Shown piece by piece: positions 41,876-51,505 of a stretch of 64,000 bases of DNA. The stretch comes from Paenibacillus sp. Soil750. GTDB taxonomy: Bacteria; Bacillota; Bacilli; Paenibacillales; NBRC-103111. The stretch lies in assembly GCF_001428045.1 (NCBI RefSeq), contig NZ_LMSD01000043.1, positions 124,001 to 188,000 on the forward strand, written 5' to 3'. Both the position numbers and the translations under genes were made by a program. How positions within the stretch are numbered: the first letter of the stretch is position 1; each line of letters opens with the position of its first letter. The notes under the pieces were generated by a model. It did no database searches and was not told the DNA's origin. It saw nothing but the letters and a program-made list of their open reading frames with translations.

Positions 41876-43249
41876 ATGCGTGCTCAGGATGACGTTGATC
41901 CATTGGTGAAAGAGGAATTGCTAGAGAAGGATCGCAAATATGTTTGGCATCATATGTCTGCCCATAATGAGAATCCTATGATCATCGCTTCCGGCGAAGG
42001 CAGTTGGGTGACAGATATTGATGGTAATCGTTATTTAGACGGTATGTCAGGATTATGGTGCGTGAATGTCGGTCATGGAAGGCGAGAAATTGCTGAAGCA
42101 GCTGCTGACCAAATGATGAAAATTGCTTATGCGACATTGGTTCAATCCCATATCCCGGCTATTGAATTAGCGGCGAAATTAAATGAATGGCTTGAAGGGG
42201 AGTACCGTATTTTTTACTCCAATTCAGGATCAGATGCGAATGAAGTCGCGTTCAAAATCGCTCGTCAATATCACCATCAGAATGGAAAACCGAGTAAACA
42301 TAAGTTCATCTCGCGTCATCGCGCGTATCATGGGAATTCCATGGGTGCATTGGGAGCCACGGGGCAAGCACAACGCAAGCTGAAATATGAACCACTTGGA
42401 GTAGGCTTCCAGCATGTGCCTCCGCCTTATTGTTATCGTTGTCCCTTCGGGCAGACGAAAGAGACTTGTTCCTTACAATGTGCCAAAGCAATCGAGAATG
42501 CCATCGTGTGGGAGGGAGCAGATTCCGTTGCTGGTGTGATTCTGGAGCCTGTTATTACTGGCGGGGGGATGCTTGTTCCTCATGACGGTTATTTACCGGC
42601 GGTTAGAAGCATTTGTGATAAATATGATGTTTTGCTAATCGTAGATGAAGTTATTTGTGGTTTTGGGCGATCGGGGAAGCCCTTCGGTCATCAGAATTAT
42701 GCGGTAAGACCCGACATCGTCACGATGGCCAAAGGGTTAACAAGCGCCTATTCGCCTCTATCAGCCACCGCTGTATCAGCCGAATTATACGACTCTTTCA
42801 AAGAGAAAGAAGCGACTAGCCATTTTAGACATGTCAATACGTTTGGTGGAAATCCTGTCTCCTGTAAAGTGGCCTTAACAAATCTTGAGATTATTGAGCG
42901 TGAGGGCCTTGTTGAACGTTCGGCTGAGATTGGGCAAGCGTTCAGAACTCGATTAGAACCGTTGAATGAGCATCCTCATGTCGGGGAAATACGTATTTTC
43001 GGATCGGCCATGGGCATTGAACTGGTAGAGGATCGGATATCGAAGATTCCCGCTTCGGTAGAACGGGTAACTCATCTTATTCTTGCCTGCAAAAGCAAAG
43101 GGCTGCTCGTTGGTAAGAATGGGGATACCGTTCCTGGCTATGCCAATATCCTTACGCTCAGTCCGCCATTATCTTCTACGGATGACGATGTGAGTTTCAT
43201 AATCGAAACTTTACTCAGTGTATTTAGTAACGAGCAAGAGAAAGGATGA
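41876..43249 (+). CDS. class III omega-aminotransferase, likely beta-alanine transaminase
   Basis: 457 residues, PLP enzyme. The PLP lysine is in TMAKGLTSAY near residue 285, preceded by LLIVDEVICGFGRSG and EPVITGGGM; SNSGSDANEVAFK near residue 115 binds the phosphate. Context in the reductive pyrimidine pathway points to transfer of the amino group of beta-alanine (or beta-aminoisobutyrate) to pyruvate or 2-oxoglutarate, giving malonate (or methylmalonate) semialdehyde. It carries an unusual four-cysteine stretch (PYCYRCPFGQ...CSLQC) near 190-205. ATG 41876 lies 7 nt after GGAGGG; ATG 41861 overlaps it. Confidence 0.9.
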   Translation: MRAQDDVDPLVKEELLEKDRKYVWHHMSAHNENPMIIASGEGSWVTDIDGNRYLDGMSGLWCVNVGHGRREIAEAAADQMMKIAYATLVQSHIPAIELAAKLNEWLEGEYRIFYSNSGSDANEVAFKIARQYHHQNGKPSKHKFISRHRAYHGNSMGALGATGQAQRKLKYEPLGVGFQHVPPPYCYRCPFGQTKETCSLQCAKAIENAIVWEGADSVAGVILEPVITGGGMLVPHDGYLPAVRSICDKYDVLLIVDEVICGFGRSGKPFGHQNYAVRPDIVTMAKGLTSAYSPLSATAVSAELYDSFKEKEATSHFRHVNTFGGNPVSCKVALTNLEIIEREGLVERSAEIGQAFRTRLEPLNEHPHVGEIRIFGSAMGIELVEDRISKIPASVERVTHLILACKSKGLLVGKNGDTVPGYANILTLSPPLSSTDDDVSFIIETLLSVFSNEQEKG

Positions 43250-43255
43250 TTGGAC

Positions 43256-44527
43256 TTGTCGACAATGCCACCTATCCAAATCAACGCAGAACGTCTTGGA
43301 CAGCATATTCATGATCTGGCGCAAATAGGTAAAATCGGCGAAACAGGCGTTTGCAGACTTGCTCTATCGAAGGAAGATCGTGCTGGTGTGGAGCTTGTGA
43401 AATCCTGGATGGAAGAAGCCGGGATGGAGGCTTATATCGACCCCTTTGCTAACTTGGTCGGTGTATGGCGCGGGAGTGATCCGGGGGCACCTGTATTAAT
43501 GCTCGGCTCACACGTGGATTCGCAGCCCTATGGGGGGCGATTTGATGGGGCAATTGGTGTGCTTGGCGCGATAGAAGCGGTGCAAACGATGGTGGAACAA
43601 GGAGTGATACCCGCTTGTAATGTCGAAGTTGTTGCTTTCTGTGATGAGGAAGGCAGTCGCTTCAATAAAGGGCTGTTCGGCGTTAGAGGCATGACCGGTA
43701 AACTCGAAGCGGATGAGTTGGAACGTACGGACAAAAACGGCATTACCCGCCGGGAAGCACTATTGGAATTCGGCTGCGATCCCTCGGATTTCGAAGGCTA
43801 TACGTTCCAAGAGGGCCGAATTGGCGCTTTCCTGGAACTGCATATTGAACAGGGACCCGTCTTGGAGTCTCTGAACGAGCCGATTGGTATCGTGAGCGGA
43901 ATCTCCGGTCCATTATGGCTCACGGTTGAAATGACGGGCTTCGCGGGTCATGCCGGCTCCGTGCCGATGTCGATGCGACATGATGCCTTGCTAGGCAGTG
44001 CCAAGATTATCGTTGCACTTAACGAGCTTGTTCGTCGTGAACCAGGCGTCCCAACGGTGGGAACCGTCGGTTCACTCACGGTATTTCCAGATTCTCGTAA
44101 CATTATCCCAGAGAAGGTCAGCTTTACGATTGATTTACGAGACATCGATATCTGTCGTCGAAACGCACTTGAGGCGGAGCTCCTTAGTGTCATCGAGAAC
44201 GTAGCCTGCGAACATGGGCTCACCTATACGATTCGGGAAGATACGAACAGCGATCCTCGCTATTGTGCAAACTGGATCAAAGCTGCTCTGCACAAGGAAG
44301 CGGGTCTTATGGGGATGAAGCCGCCTGAGCTCATGAGCGGTCCCTTCCATGATTCGCTAACCATGTCCTACGTGTGCGAGTATGGCATGATTTTCGTGCG
44401 CTGCTTGGAGGGCATTAGTCACAATCCGAAGGAATATGCTAGCCCAGAGGATATAACATTAGGGACGGAACTTCTGTACCGAACTGCCCGCCAGATCGTG
44501 GTGGATAAAGGGGGATTCCGAGTATGA
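43256..44527 (+). CDS. M20-family N-carbamoyl-amino acid hydrolase / beta-ureidopropionase
   Basis: About 423 residues of the Zn/Mn-dependent hydantoinase-carbamoylase family (AmaB, HyuC, AllC). Metal ligands: LGSHVDSQPYGGRFDGAIG near residue 83, FCDEEGSRF near residue 125, LELHIEQGPVLE near residue 193 and SGPFHDSLTMS near residue 360. It hydrolyses N-carbamoyl-beta-alanine or a related carbamoyl/ureido compound. TTG 43256 has the best spacing to AAAGGA; TTG 43250, directly at the transaminase stop, and ATG 43265 are alternatives. It overlaps the nitrilase-type gene by 4 nt. Confidence 0.9.
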   Translation: MSTMPPIQINAERLGQHIHDLAQIGKIGETGVCRLALSKEDRAGVELVKSWMEEAGMEAYIDPFANLVGVWRGSDPGAPVLMLGSHVDSQPYGGRFDGAIGVLGAIEAVQTMVEQGVIPACNVEVVAFCDEEGSRFNKGLFGVRGMTGKLEADELERTDKNGITRREALLEFGCDPSDFEGYTFQEGRIGAFLELHIEQGPVLESLNEPIGIVSGISGPLWLTVEMTGFAGHAGSVPMSMRHDALLGSAKIIVALNELVRREPGVPTVGTVGSLTVFPDSRNIIPEKVSFTIDLRDIDICRRNALEAELLSVIENVACEHGLTYTIREDTNSDPRYCANWIKAALHKEAGLMGMKPPELMSGPFHDSLTMSYVCEYGMIFVRCLEGISHNPKEYASPEDITLGTELLYRTARQIVVDKGGFRV

Positions 44528-45405
44528 GTATCGTCATCATCGGTCTCATCCAAGCCTCACACGACGTCCATGGTGATGAACCGGTCGCTACACATAAGGA
44601 GTTCGCTATTCAGAAGCATCTTGGTTTGGTTCGTAATGCGGCAGCACAGGGAGCACAAATCGTGTGCTTACAGGAGATCTTCTATGGTCCCTACTTTTGC
44701 GCAGAGCAAACGACGAAATGGTACGATGCGGCCGAGGAAATCCCAAATGGACCGACGACGAAGCTTTTTCAAGACATAGCGAAGGAACTGGGTATCGTAA
44801 TCATTCTCCCCATTTACGAGCGCGAGGGAATTGCCTCCTACTACAATACAGCAGCAGTCATTGATGCGGACGGGTCATATCTTGGGAAGTACCGGAAGCA
44901 TCATATCCCTCATGTTGCGGCAGGAGGCGGGTCCTGTGGGTTCTGGGAGAAGTATTATTTTAAGCCGGGCAATCTCGGATATCCCGTATTCGATACCTCT
45001 TTTGCCAAGGTAGGCGTCTACATTTGCTATGATCGTCACTTTCCAGAAGGAGCAAGGGCACTTGGACTTGGCGGTGCGGAGATTGTGTTTAACCCATCTG
45101 CTACCGTTGCAGGCACATCTGAATATCTATGGAAGCTCGAACAGCCCGCGCATGCGGTAGCCAACGGGTATTATGTAGCTGCGATAAATCGAGTTGGAAC
45201 GGAAGCGCCGTGGAACATGGGTGAATTTTATGGCCAGTCGTACTTAGTGGATCCGCGGGGGTCAATCGTTACGATAGGCAGTCGGGATCAAGACGAAGTG
45301 ATTATCGGGGAGATGGACAAAACGATGATTCGGGAGGTACGTAACGTGTGGCAGTTTTATCGCGACCGCAGGCCAGAAACCTATGATCAAATCACGCAAC
45401 TTTGA
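44524..45405 (+). CDS. nitrilase-superfamily beta-ureidopropionase
   Basis: 293 residues with the Glu-Lys-Cys triad: Glu in CLQEIFYGPYFC near residue 46, Lys in GKYRKHHIPHV near residue 120 and Cys in VYICYDRHFPEG near residue 165. The HIPH and YDRHFPE wording is typical of N-carbamoyl-beta-alanine amidohydrolases. Product: beta-alanine (or beta-aminoisobutyrate) plus CO2 and ammonia. Encoded in an ATGA overlap with the M20 hydrolase, so two enzymes that could perform the same step are translationally coupled. Confidence 0.91.
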   Translation: MSIVIIGLIQASHDVHGDEPVATHKEFAIQKHLGLVRNAAAQGAQIVCLQEIFYGPYFCAEQTTKWYDAAEEIPNGPTTKLFQDIAKELGIVIILPIYEREGIASYYNTAAVIDADGSYLGKYRKHHIPHVAAGGGSCGFWEKYYFKPGNLGYPVFDTSFAKVGVYICYDRHFPEGARALGLGGAEIVFNPSATVAGTSEYLWKLEQPAHAVANGYYVAAINRVGTEAPWNMGEFYGQSYLVDPRGSIVTIGSRDQDEVIIGEMDKTMIREVRNVWQFYRDRRPETYDQITQL

Positions 45406-45424
45406 ATGAGGGAGGAGGAGCAAG

Positions 45425-46795
45425 ATGAGTACGACATTTATTTCGCTAACGGAGTTGAAGCGCAATTTTGCCGAAGTGAAAGCGGGTATGAAGCCGAAAG
45501 AGGCGATCGAAGAATCTAATCGCTGCTTGTTCTGTTATGACGCTCCTTGCACGCACGCCTGTCCAACAGGCATTGATATCCCTTCCTTTATTAAAAAGAT
45601 TGCCACTGGCAATCTAAAAGGCTCCGCCAGAACAATTATGGATGCCAATCCAGTTGGCGCTTCCTGTTCACGAGTATGTCCCACAGAGGAATTATGCGAA
45701 GGGGCTTGTGTCCTCAATCATTCGTCCAAGCCTATCTTAATTGGTCAGTTGCAGCGGTATGCAACCGACTGGGCCATCAAGAATGAGCAGATTTTATTTA
45801 AAGCAGGGGCGAGTAATGGTAAAACGGTTGCGATCGTGGGCAGCGGACCTGCGGGACTTGCAGCAGCTCGTGAGCTAGCCCGCTTCGGTTTTAAGGTGAC
45901 CGTGTTCGAGGCGAAGGAGCAAGCTGGCGGCTTGGATACATATGGGATCGTATCCTTCCGATTACCGCCGGAAATCTCGCTTTGGGAAGTCGAGCAAGTC
46001 AGGCAGCTTGGTGTGGAGTTTCGGATGAACACGCGTGTCGGAGTTGATGTCAGTGCTGCTGAATTGGTACGTGATTATGACGCTGTGGTGCTCGCAGTTG
46101 GGATGTCAAAGGTGCCCATGCTAGGCATCGAAGGAGAAGAATTGACCGGCGTCTATGACGCCATTGATTTCGTAGAGGCGACGAAAACGGCCCCAGATCT
46201 CGATGAGTCTTTCATCGGGAAGCGGATTGCTGTGATTGGAGCTGGGAATACCGCCATAGATGCAGCTACGTGCTCTGTCCGGCTTGGGGCGGGCAACGTG
46301 CAAATCGTATACAGACGAACACAAGAAGAAATGACAGCGTATGATTTTGAATATGAGTTTGCTAAGCTCGATGGCGTTGCCTTTCAATGGTTAACGGCGC
46401 CGAAACGGATCCTTGGTGATGAACAGGGGAACGTCATTGGCATCGAATGTGTGCGGATGGAGCTTCTTGAGACTGATGACGGAGGGCGCAAACGCCCGGT
46501 ACCCATTGCAGGTTCTGAATTTGTCATCGACGTGGACGCGGTGATCAAGGCGATCGGTCAGACGAAACATATCTCGCTGATCGAGCAGTTCGGACTCGCT
46601 CATTCACGAGGCACCGTGACATTGGTAGATGCAGCTGCAGGAATGACATCGAATCCGAAGGTGTTCGCAGCTGGTGATGTTATTTTCGGAGATGGACAGG
46701 GTGAAGCCATGGTCGTATCGGCAGCACAACAAGGCAAATTAGTGGCTTACGCGATTTACAAGCAGTTGGTAAAGGGACAAGAGGCGTCAGCTTAG
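45425..46795 (+). CDS. preT: NAD(P)-dependent dihydropyrimidine dehydrogenase, PreT subunit
   Basis: 456 residues, the flavoprotein half of bacterial dihydropyrimidine dehydrogenase. The N-terminal cysteine-rich domain holds CLFCYDAPCTHACP near residue 35 and CSRVCPTEELCEGAC near residue 79 for two [4Fe-4S] clusters. The FAD-binding motif is VAIVGSGPAGLAAA near residue 137 and the NAD(P) motif IAVIGAGNTAIDAA near residue 275. It passes electrons from NAD(P)H to PreA. GGAGGAGG precedes the ATG. preA follows after 33 nt. Confidence 0.94.
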   Translation: MSTTFISLTELKRNFAEVKAGMKPKEAIEESNRCLFCYDAPCTHACPTGIDIPSFIKKIATGNLKGSARTIMDANPVGASCSRVCPTEELCEGACVLNHSSKPILIGQLQRYATDWAIKNEQILFKAGASNGKTVAIVGSGPAGLAAARELARFGFKVTVFEAKEQAGGLDTYGIVSFRLPPEISLWEVEQVRQLGVEFRMNTRVGVDVSAAELVRDYDAVVLAVGMSKVPMLGIEGEELTGVYDAIDFVEATKTAPDLDESFIGKRIAVIGAGNTAIDAATCSVRLGAGNVQIVYRRTQEEMTAYDFEYEFAKLDGVAFQWLTAPKRILGDEQGNVIGIECVRMELLETDDGGRKRPVPIAGSEFVIDVDAVIKAIGQTKHISLIEQFGLAHSRGTVTLVDAAAGMTSNPKVFAAGDVIFGDGQGEAMVVSAAQQGKLVAYAIYKQLVKGQEASA

Positions 46796-46828
46796 GTAGG
46801 GTTACTTCAGACTCAGGAGGGATTCAGC

Positions 46829-48124
46829 ATGGCTGATTTACGAACGAATCTAGCTGGAATAGCATCACCCAACCCTTTCTGGTTGGCATCGGCTCCCCCA
46901 ACGAACACGGGGTATCAGGTACAACGGGCTTTTGAAGCGGGATGGGGTGGAGCCGTGTGGAAAACGCTTGGCGATCCGATTATTAATACATCCTCTCGCT
47001 TCGCTGCTGTGCATTTCAATGGACAACGCGTTGCGGGCTTTAACAATATTGAACTGATCACCGACCGTCCACTGGAGGTTAATCTTAAGGAAATTTATGA
47101 AACGAAGAAGCGATTTCCGAATCATGCGCTTGTGGTTTCTCTGATGGTTGAGCCCAAGCGAGAGAAGTGGCACGAGATCGTCAAAAAGGTCGAAGCCGTT
47201 GGCGTAGACGGACTTGAACTGAATTTCGGATGTCCGCACGGTATGGCGGAGCGTGGCATGGGAGCGGCATCAGGACAGCAGCCTGATCTCGTGGAGGCAC
47301 AGACGATGTGGGCGAAGGAAGCAGCCCAAACACCTGTGATCGTGAAGTTGACGCCGAACATCACGGATATAACGAGCACCGCTTTAGCAGCGGTTCGTGG
47401 CGGGGCAGATGCGATCTCGCTCATCAACACGATTAACTCGCTCGCAGGCGTCGACATTGACTCGTGGAACACCATTCCACATGTCGGCGGCAAAGGTTCA
47501 CATGGCGGTTATTGCGGTCCTGCTGTGAAGCCCATTGCCCTTCATATGGTCGCGGATTGCGCGCGTAATCCAGGGGTGAATATTCCGATTTCCGGCATTG
47601 GCGGCATTTCCAATTGGCGTGATGCGGTTGAATTTATGCTCATGGGCGCAACAGGTGTTCAAGTGTGCACAGCGGCTATGCATCATGGCTTTCGGATCGT
47701 GGAGGATATGATCGATGGGCTGAACAACTATTTGGATGAAAAAGGGTTAGCCAGCGTCTCCGAATTAATCGGGAAATCCGTCCCGCGCTATGCAGATTGG
47801 GGAAATTTGGATTTGAACTACGCCGTCGTTGCCAAGATCGACACGGAAACATGTATTAACTGCAATAAGTGCCATATTGCCTGCGAGGATACCTCGCATC
47901 AATGCATTGAGCGACACACAGATGAGCAAGGGAAGTCCTTTTTGCAGGTGAGGGAAGAGGACTGTGTAGGCTGTAACTTGTGTGCGATTGTCTGTCCCGT
48001 AGATGGTGTGATCTCGATGGTTGAGGTGAAGGGGACAGAGGAGCCAATGACGTGGAACGAGCGTCAAGCGGCTGTTGCCAAACTGACCGAGGGTAAAGAT
48101 GCCGATAAGAAGGAGGCTGTGTAG
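46829..48124 (+). CDS. preA: dihydropyrimidine dehydrogenase, PreA subunit
   Basis: 431 residues, FMN-binding TIM barrel that reduces uracil and thymine to the 5,6-dihydro forms. Catalytic region LELNFGCPHGMAERGMG near residue 130; FMN phosphate region ISGIGGISNWRDAVEF near residue 255. The C-terminus has a ferredoxin domain with CINCNKCHIAC and CVGCNLCAIVCP, accepting electrons from PreT. The pair replaces the single large mammalian enzyme. The hydA start is 2 nt downstream. Confidence 0.95.
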   Translation: MADLRTNLAGIASPNPFWLASAPPTNTGYQVQRAFEAGWGGAVWKTLGDPIINTSSRFAAVHFNGQRVAGFNNIELITDRPLEVNLKEIYETKKRFPNHALVVSLMVEPKREKWHEIVKKVEAVGVDGLELNFGCPHGMAERGMGAASGQQPDLVEAQTMWAKEAAQTPVIVKLTPNITDITSTALAAVRGGADAISLINTINSLAGVDIDSWNTIPHVGGKGSHGGYCGPAVKPIALHMVADCARNPGVNIPISGIGGISNWRDAVEFMLMGATGVQVCTAAMHHGFRIVEDMIDGLNNYLDEKGLASVSELIGKSVPRYADWGNLDLNYAVVAKIDTETCINCNKCHIACEDTSHQCIERHTDEQGKSFLQVREEDCVGCNLCAIVCPVDGVISMVEVKGTEEPMTWNERQAAVAKLTEGKDADKKEAV

Positions 48125-48126
48125 CC

Positions 48127-49569
48127 ATGGCCAAACTGATTAAGAATGGAACCATTGTCACTGCAACGGATCACTATCAGGGGGATATTCTCATCGAAGA
48201 TGGGATTATTACTGGAATCGGTTTGAACCTTACACTCGAAGGCGCCGAAATTGTAGATGCCACAGGAAAATATGTTTTTCCTGGCGGTATTGATCCGCAT
48301 ACCCATCTGGATATGCCATTTGGCGGGACGGTCACCGCAGATGATTTCGAGACTGGCACGATTGCTGCTGCATTTGGTGGAACGACGACTGTGATTGATT
48401 TTTGTTTGACGAATAAAGGGAAACCGCTTAGTCAGTCTGTTCAGACGTGGCACCAGAAAGCGGAAGGCAAAGCCGTCATTGACTATAGCTTCCATCTGAT
48501 GATTGCGGAAATCAATGATGAGGTGCTGGCCGAGCTGCCGAGCATGATTCATGACGAAGGGATCACATCTCTAAAGGTTTTCATGGCGTATAAGAATGTC
48601 TTTCAAGCGGATGACGGCACACTGTATAGGACTTTGCTTGAGGCGAAAAAGCATGGAGCACTCGTGATGGTACATGCAGAGAATGGCGATGTGATTGAGT
48701 ATTTAATCAAAGAAGCGCTCGAAGCGGGTCAGACGGACCCCATTTATCACGCGCTGACACGGCCATCCTTGATAGAAGGGGAAGCGACAGGGCGTGCTGC
48801 GAAGCTCACAGCATTAGCCAACTCGCAGCTCTATGTGGTGCATGTGACGTGTGAAGAGGCTGTGCAGCAAATTACGGAAGCACGCAATCGCGGTGTCGAT
48901 ATCTGGGGAGAAACATGTCCGCAGTATCTGATGCTCGATCAAACATATTTGGAAAAGCCAGATTTCGAAGGAGCGAAATATGTGTGGTCCCCGCCACTTC
49001 GGCCGAAGTTTCACCAAGAGGTGCTGTGGAATGCGTTGAAAACGGGCCAGCTGCAGACGCTGGGCTCAGATCAGTGTTCGTTTAATTTTAACGGTCAAAA
49101 AGATTTAGGGCTAGGAGACTTCAGCAAAATTCCCAACGGCGGGCCATGTATCGAGGATCGTTTCTCTATTCTGTTCTCTGAAGGGGTAGGGAAAGGCCGA
49201 ATTACACTGAATCAATTCGTGGATATTGTGTCGACGCGAAGCGCAAAGCTGTTTGGCTTGTTTCCGAAAAAAGGGACGATTGCGGTTGGCGGGGACGCGG
49301 ATATTGTAATTTTTGATCCGAATGCGAAGCGAACGATTTCTGCCGAAACCCACCATATGAATGTGGATTATAATCCGTTCGAAGGTATTGAAATTACAGG
49401 TGAGCCCGTGACGGTGTTGTCTCGCGGAGCTTTTGTCATTCTAGAAAAACAGTTCGTAGGTGAAGCCGGAAATGGTCAATTCATCAAGAGGGGAACATAT
49501 GTTTCGTCAACCTCACAGGTGAGTCAACCGAAGAAGGAAACGGTCCAAGGAGGTGCTCCTCATGTCTGA
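48127..49569 (+). CDS. hydA: dihydropyrimidinase
   Basis: 480 residues, cyclic amidohydrolase that opens dihydrouracil to N-carbamoyl-beta-alanine. Metal site: GIDPHTHLDMPFGG near residue 57, the carboxylated lysine in SLKVFMAYK near residue 155, histidines in MVHAENGD and VVHVTCEEA, and aspartate in TLGSDQCSF near residue 318. GGAGG lies in the end of preA. Its last 8 nt overlap the following small gene, whose ribosome binding site AAGGAGGTG is inside hydA. Confidence 0.95.
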   Translation: MAKLIKNGTIVTATDHYQGDILIEDGIITGIGLNLTLEGAEIVDATGKYVFPGGIDPHTHLDMPFGGTVTADDFETGTIAAAFGGTTTVIDFCLTNKGKPLSQSVQTWHQKAEGKAVIDYSFHLMIAEINDEVLAELPSMIHDEGITSLKVFMAYKNVFQADDGTLYRTLLEAKKHGALVMVHAENGDVIEYLIKEALEAGQTDPIYHALTRPSLIEGEATGRAAKLTALANSQLYVVHVTCEEAVQQITEARNRGVDIWGETCPQYLMLDQTYLEKPDFEGAKYVWSPPLRPKFHQEVLWNALKTGQLQTLGSDQCSFNFNGQKDLGLGDFSKIPNGGPCIEDRFSILFSEGVGKGRITLNQFVDIVSTRSAKLFGLFPKKGTIAVGGDADIVIFDPNAKRTISAETHHMNVDYNPFEGIEITGEPVTVLSRGAFVILEKQFVGEAGNGQFIKRGTYVSSTSQVSQPKKETVQGGAPHV

Positions 49570-49777
49570 ATTTGAGCTTTTTCAATCGGAAAAGCAAAAA
49601 CTTGACGGCTATGTCGCACAGAAATTCAAAATTGTCGGCGTGCTCGAGGATCTAGAAGGGGCATGGCTGGATCTCGAGCACCCCGGCGGTGAAACGGCGA
49701 GGCTTCATTTGACGACGGCCAACGCCAGGAAGTACTACGTCAATGTGCTATTGTCGCAGGGCAAATCCAAGGCTTAG
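49562..49777 (+). CDS. 71-residue protein of unknown function in the pyrimidine locus
   Basis: Not recognised. Acidic start (MSEFELFQSEKQ), then a beta-rich stretch YVAQKFKIVGVLEDLEGAWL and DLEHPGGETARLHL, and a basic C-terminus. No cysteines, no signal peptide. AAGGAGGTG 7 nt upstream and an 8-nt overlap with hydA show that it is translated with the pathway enzymes. Its 3' end overlaps the converging regulator gene by 4 nt. It may assist or regulate an enzyme of the pathway; that is inference. Confidence 0.78.
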   Translation: MSEFELFQSEKQKLDGYVAQKFKIVGVLEDLEGAWLDLEHPGGETARLHLTTANARKYYVNVLLSQGKSKA

Positions 49778-51381
49778 TGGATGGGCCCGTTCAGATATTC
49801 ATAACCATGCAAGGCGAGCTCTAGTGCGATTCGCTTCTGCGGCTGCATGAAATCGTCTCCGAGGATTGCAGCAATTTTGTCCAACCGATGGTATAACGTT
49901 TGGCGAACAATGAACAGGTCCTTCGCTGTTTCCTGTTTAGAGCCGGAAAGCGCTAGATAAACGCGGAGAGTTTTCAATAGTTGGCCATTTTTCTCAAGAT
50001 CATAGGCGATGATCCCGCTGAGATACCTGTCAATAAAGGAAGTAAGTTCGCCAGTTTGCTTCATAAGCAGAATCACTTTGTAGACGTGAAGTTCGTGATA
50101 GAAAGGCTTCGGGAGAACGCCGATATCTTTCTGGATCTCTAACGTTTGTAAGGCAGTTTCATAACTGACTTGAATTTGGAGCGGATCGTTAATTGTTTGG
50201 CCAATCCCCATTAGCGTCGGAAATAGCTGTGTTTCTTGCGTTTTATGAAAGCGCTGGATCGTTCGTAAGATTCGTTCATGACTAGCACCAGAGGGAATTT
50301 GATCTAAAAGAATGAAGACGATCCGGTGCTCATACACCGTAGGAAGTAAATAAAAGCCTTCTCTTTCAAACAGGGAGCGAGCGATCATTTGTTTCTGAAT
50401 AAGGAGTGTTTCTTGCGCTCTGGAACCATTGCTTCCTGCGGCTTTATCGAAAACACATAGGATGATTGGACCTAGTTTCATGGGAGGCTTGATGGACATG
50501 AGATAGTCACGAATATCCTGAAGCGAGTGTTTGCCGCCTAACCAATCGGTTACCCATAGATCCTGTTTGTAGCGGGTTTTCTCTTCGATATAAGTGGTGC
50601 GCATCATTTCTTGGGCTATTGCGGTCGCACATCGATCCAAAGCAAGGATTTGGAACTCGCTCAGTTCTTGTTCGGCACATAAAAGCAGGTCTGCGAACAA
50701 ATGTTCTAGTGCGAGGATGGGGCGATGGGCAAGCTTGTTTTTGACATCGGAAAGGAGAAACATTTCGCCGTAAATCCATTTCTCATAGAAAGCTGCACCA
50801 TCAGCTTTGGGAAGTGAAGGAACGAAAACAGCCTCATCCGTGTCGAAAGGGAAAAAGGCGATCTGCGCTTGCGTCGTCTCGTGCAACAGCTTGAGAAGTG
50901 GCTGCAAGCCTTTGCCTGACAGAAGCAGCTGATTGAGCTTGGTGGAGAGGGATTCTAGATCAGATACCATTTTGTGATGCTGGTGAATGAAATGCGTATG
51001 TAGGTCCTGTGTAATGTCAATGTAACGGACTTCCTCATGGAAAAAAATAAGCGGAAAATTCGCTTGAAGAGCAAGCGACTTCATGCTCTCAAGCGGCTGT
51101 TTCGTATAGGTGCCTAGCTCAATACACAGTCCGGAAGCACCGCTGTCGATCAATTGCTGCAGAAATGAAAGGCTCGTTTCTTCGTTGTCCTGCCAACCGA
51201 TCCCCGTGCTAAGAATAAGTTCGTTTCCATTCAAAAGGTGACCCACTTGCGTAACTTCCATGATGTGAACCCAGCGAACTTTACGAGCCAGTGCTTCTTC
51301 AGTAGCAATCGCTTCGGCCTTTTGAAAAAGCGGACGCTGCAAAATATCGTGCACGGTTACTTGCAATAGGGTCTGTACCAA
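49774..51381 (-). CDS. PucR family transcriptional regulator
   Basis: 535 residues. N-terminal PucR/DUF4435-like ligand domain over about 8-125 (TVHDILQRPLFQKAEAIA), a central GAF/GGDEF-like linker, and a C-terminal helix-turn-helix over about 470-530 (KQETAKDLFIVRQTLYHRLDKI). PucR proteins activate purine, allantoin or pyrimidine catabolic genes. It lies between hydA (convergent) and mmsA (divergent, 124 bp away), so it very likely regulates the surrounding uracil pathway. The start is TTG with only a modest ribosome binding site. Confidence 0.9.
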   Translation of the reverse strand: MVQTLLQVTVHDILQRPLFQKAEAIATEEALARKVRWVHIMEVTQVGHLLNGNELILSTGIGWQDNEETSLSFLQQLIDSGASGLCIELGTYTKQPLESMKSLALQANFPLIFFHEEVRYIDITQDLHTHFIHQHHKMVSDLESLSTKLNQLLLSGKGLQPLLKLLHETTQAQIAFFPFDTDEAVFVPSLPKADGAAFYEKWIYGEMFLLSDVKNKLAHRPILALEHLFADLLLCAEQELSEFQILALDRCATAIAQEMMRTTYIEEKTRYKQDLWVTDWLGGKHSLQDIRDYLMSIKPPMKLGPIILCVFDKAAGSNGSRAQETLLIQKQMIARSLFEREGFYLLPTVYEHRIVFILLDQIPSGASHERILRTIQRFHKTQETQLFPTLMGIGQTINDPLQIQVSYETALQTLEIQKDIGVLPKPFYHELHVYKVILLMKQTGELTSFIDRYLSGIIAYDLEKNGQLLKTLRVYLALSGSKQETAKDLFIVRQTLYHRLDKIAAILGDDFMQPQKRIALELALHGYEYLNGPIH

Positions 51382-51505
51382 GCGAAATCACCACTTTCAT
51401 GTGAGGAAAGTTGACGTAATTGCGAAAAGTAAGGGAATGAACCCTATTATACAATGTGTCCATTGACTTGTGGAGAAAATTTATTACCCCAGGAGATGAA
51501 CGGCG

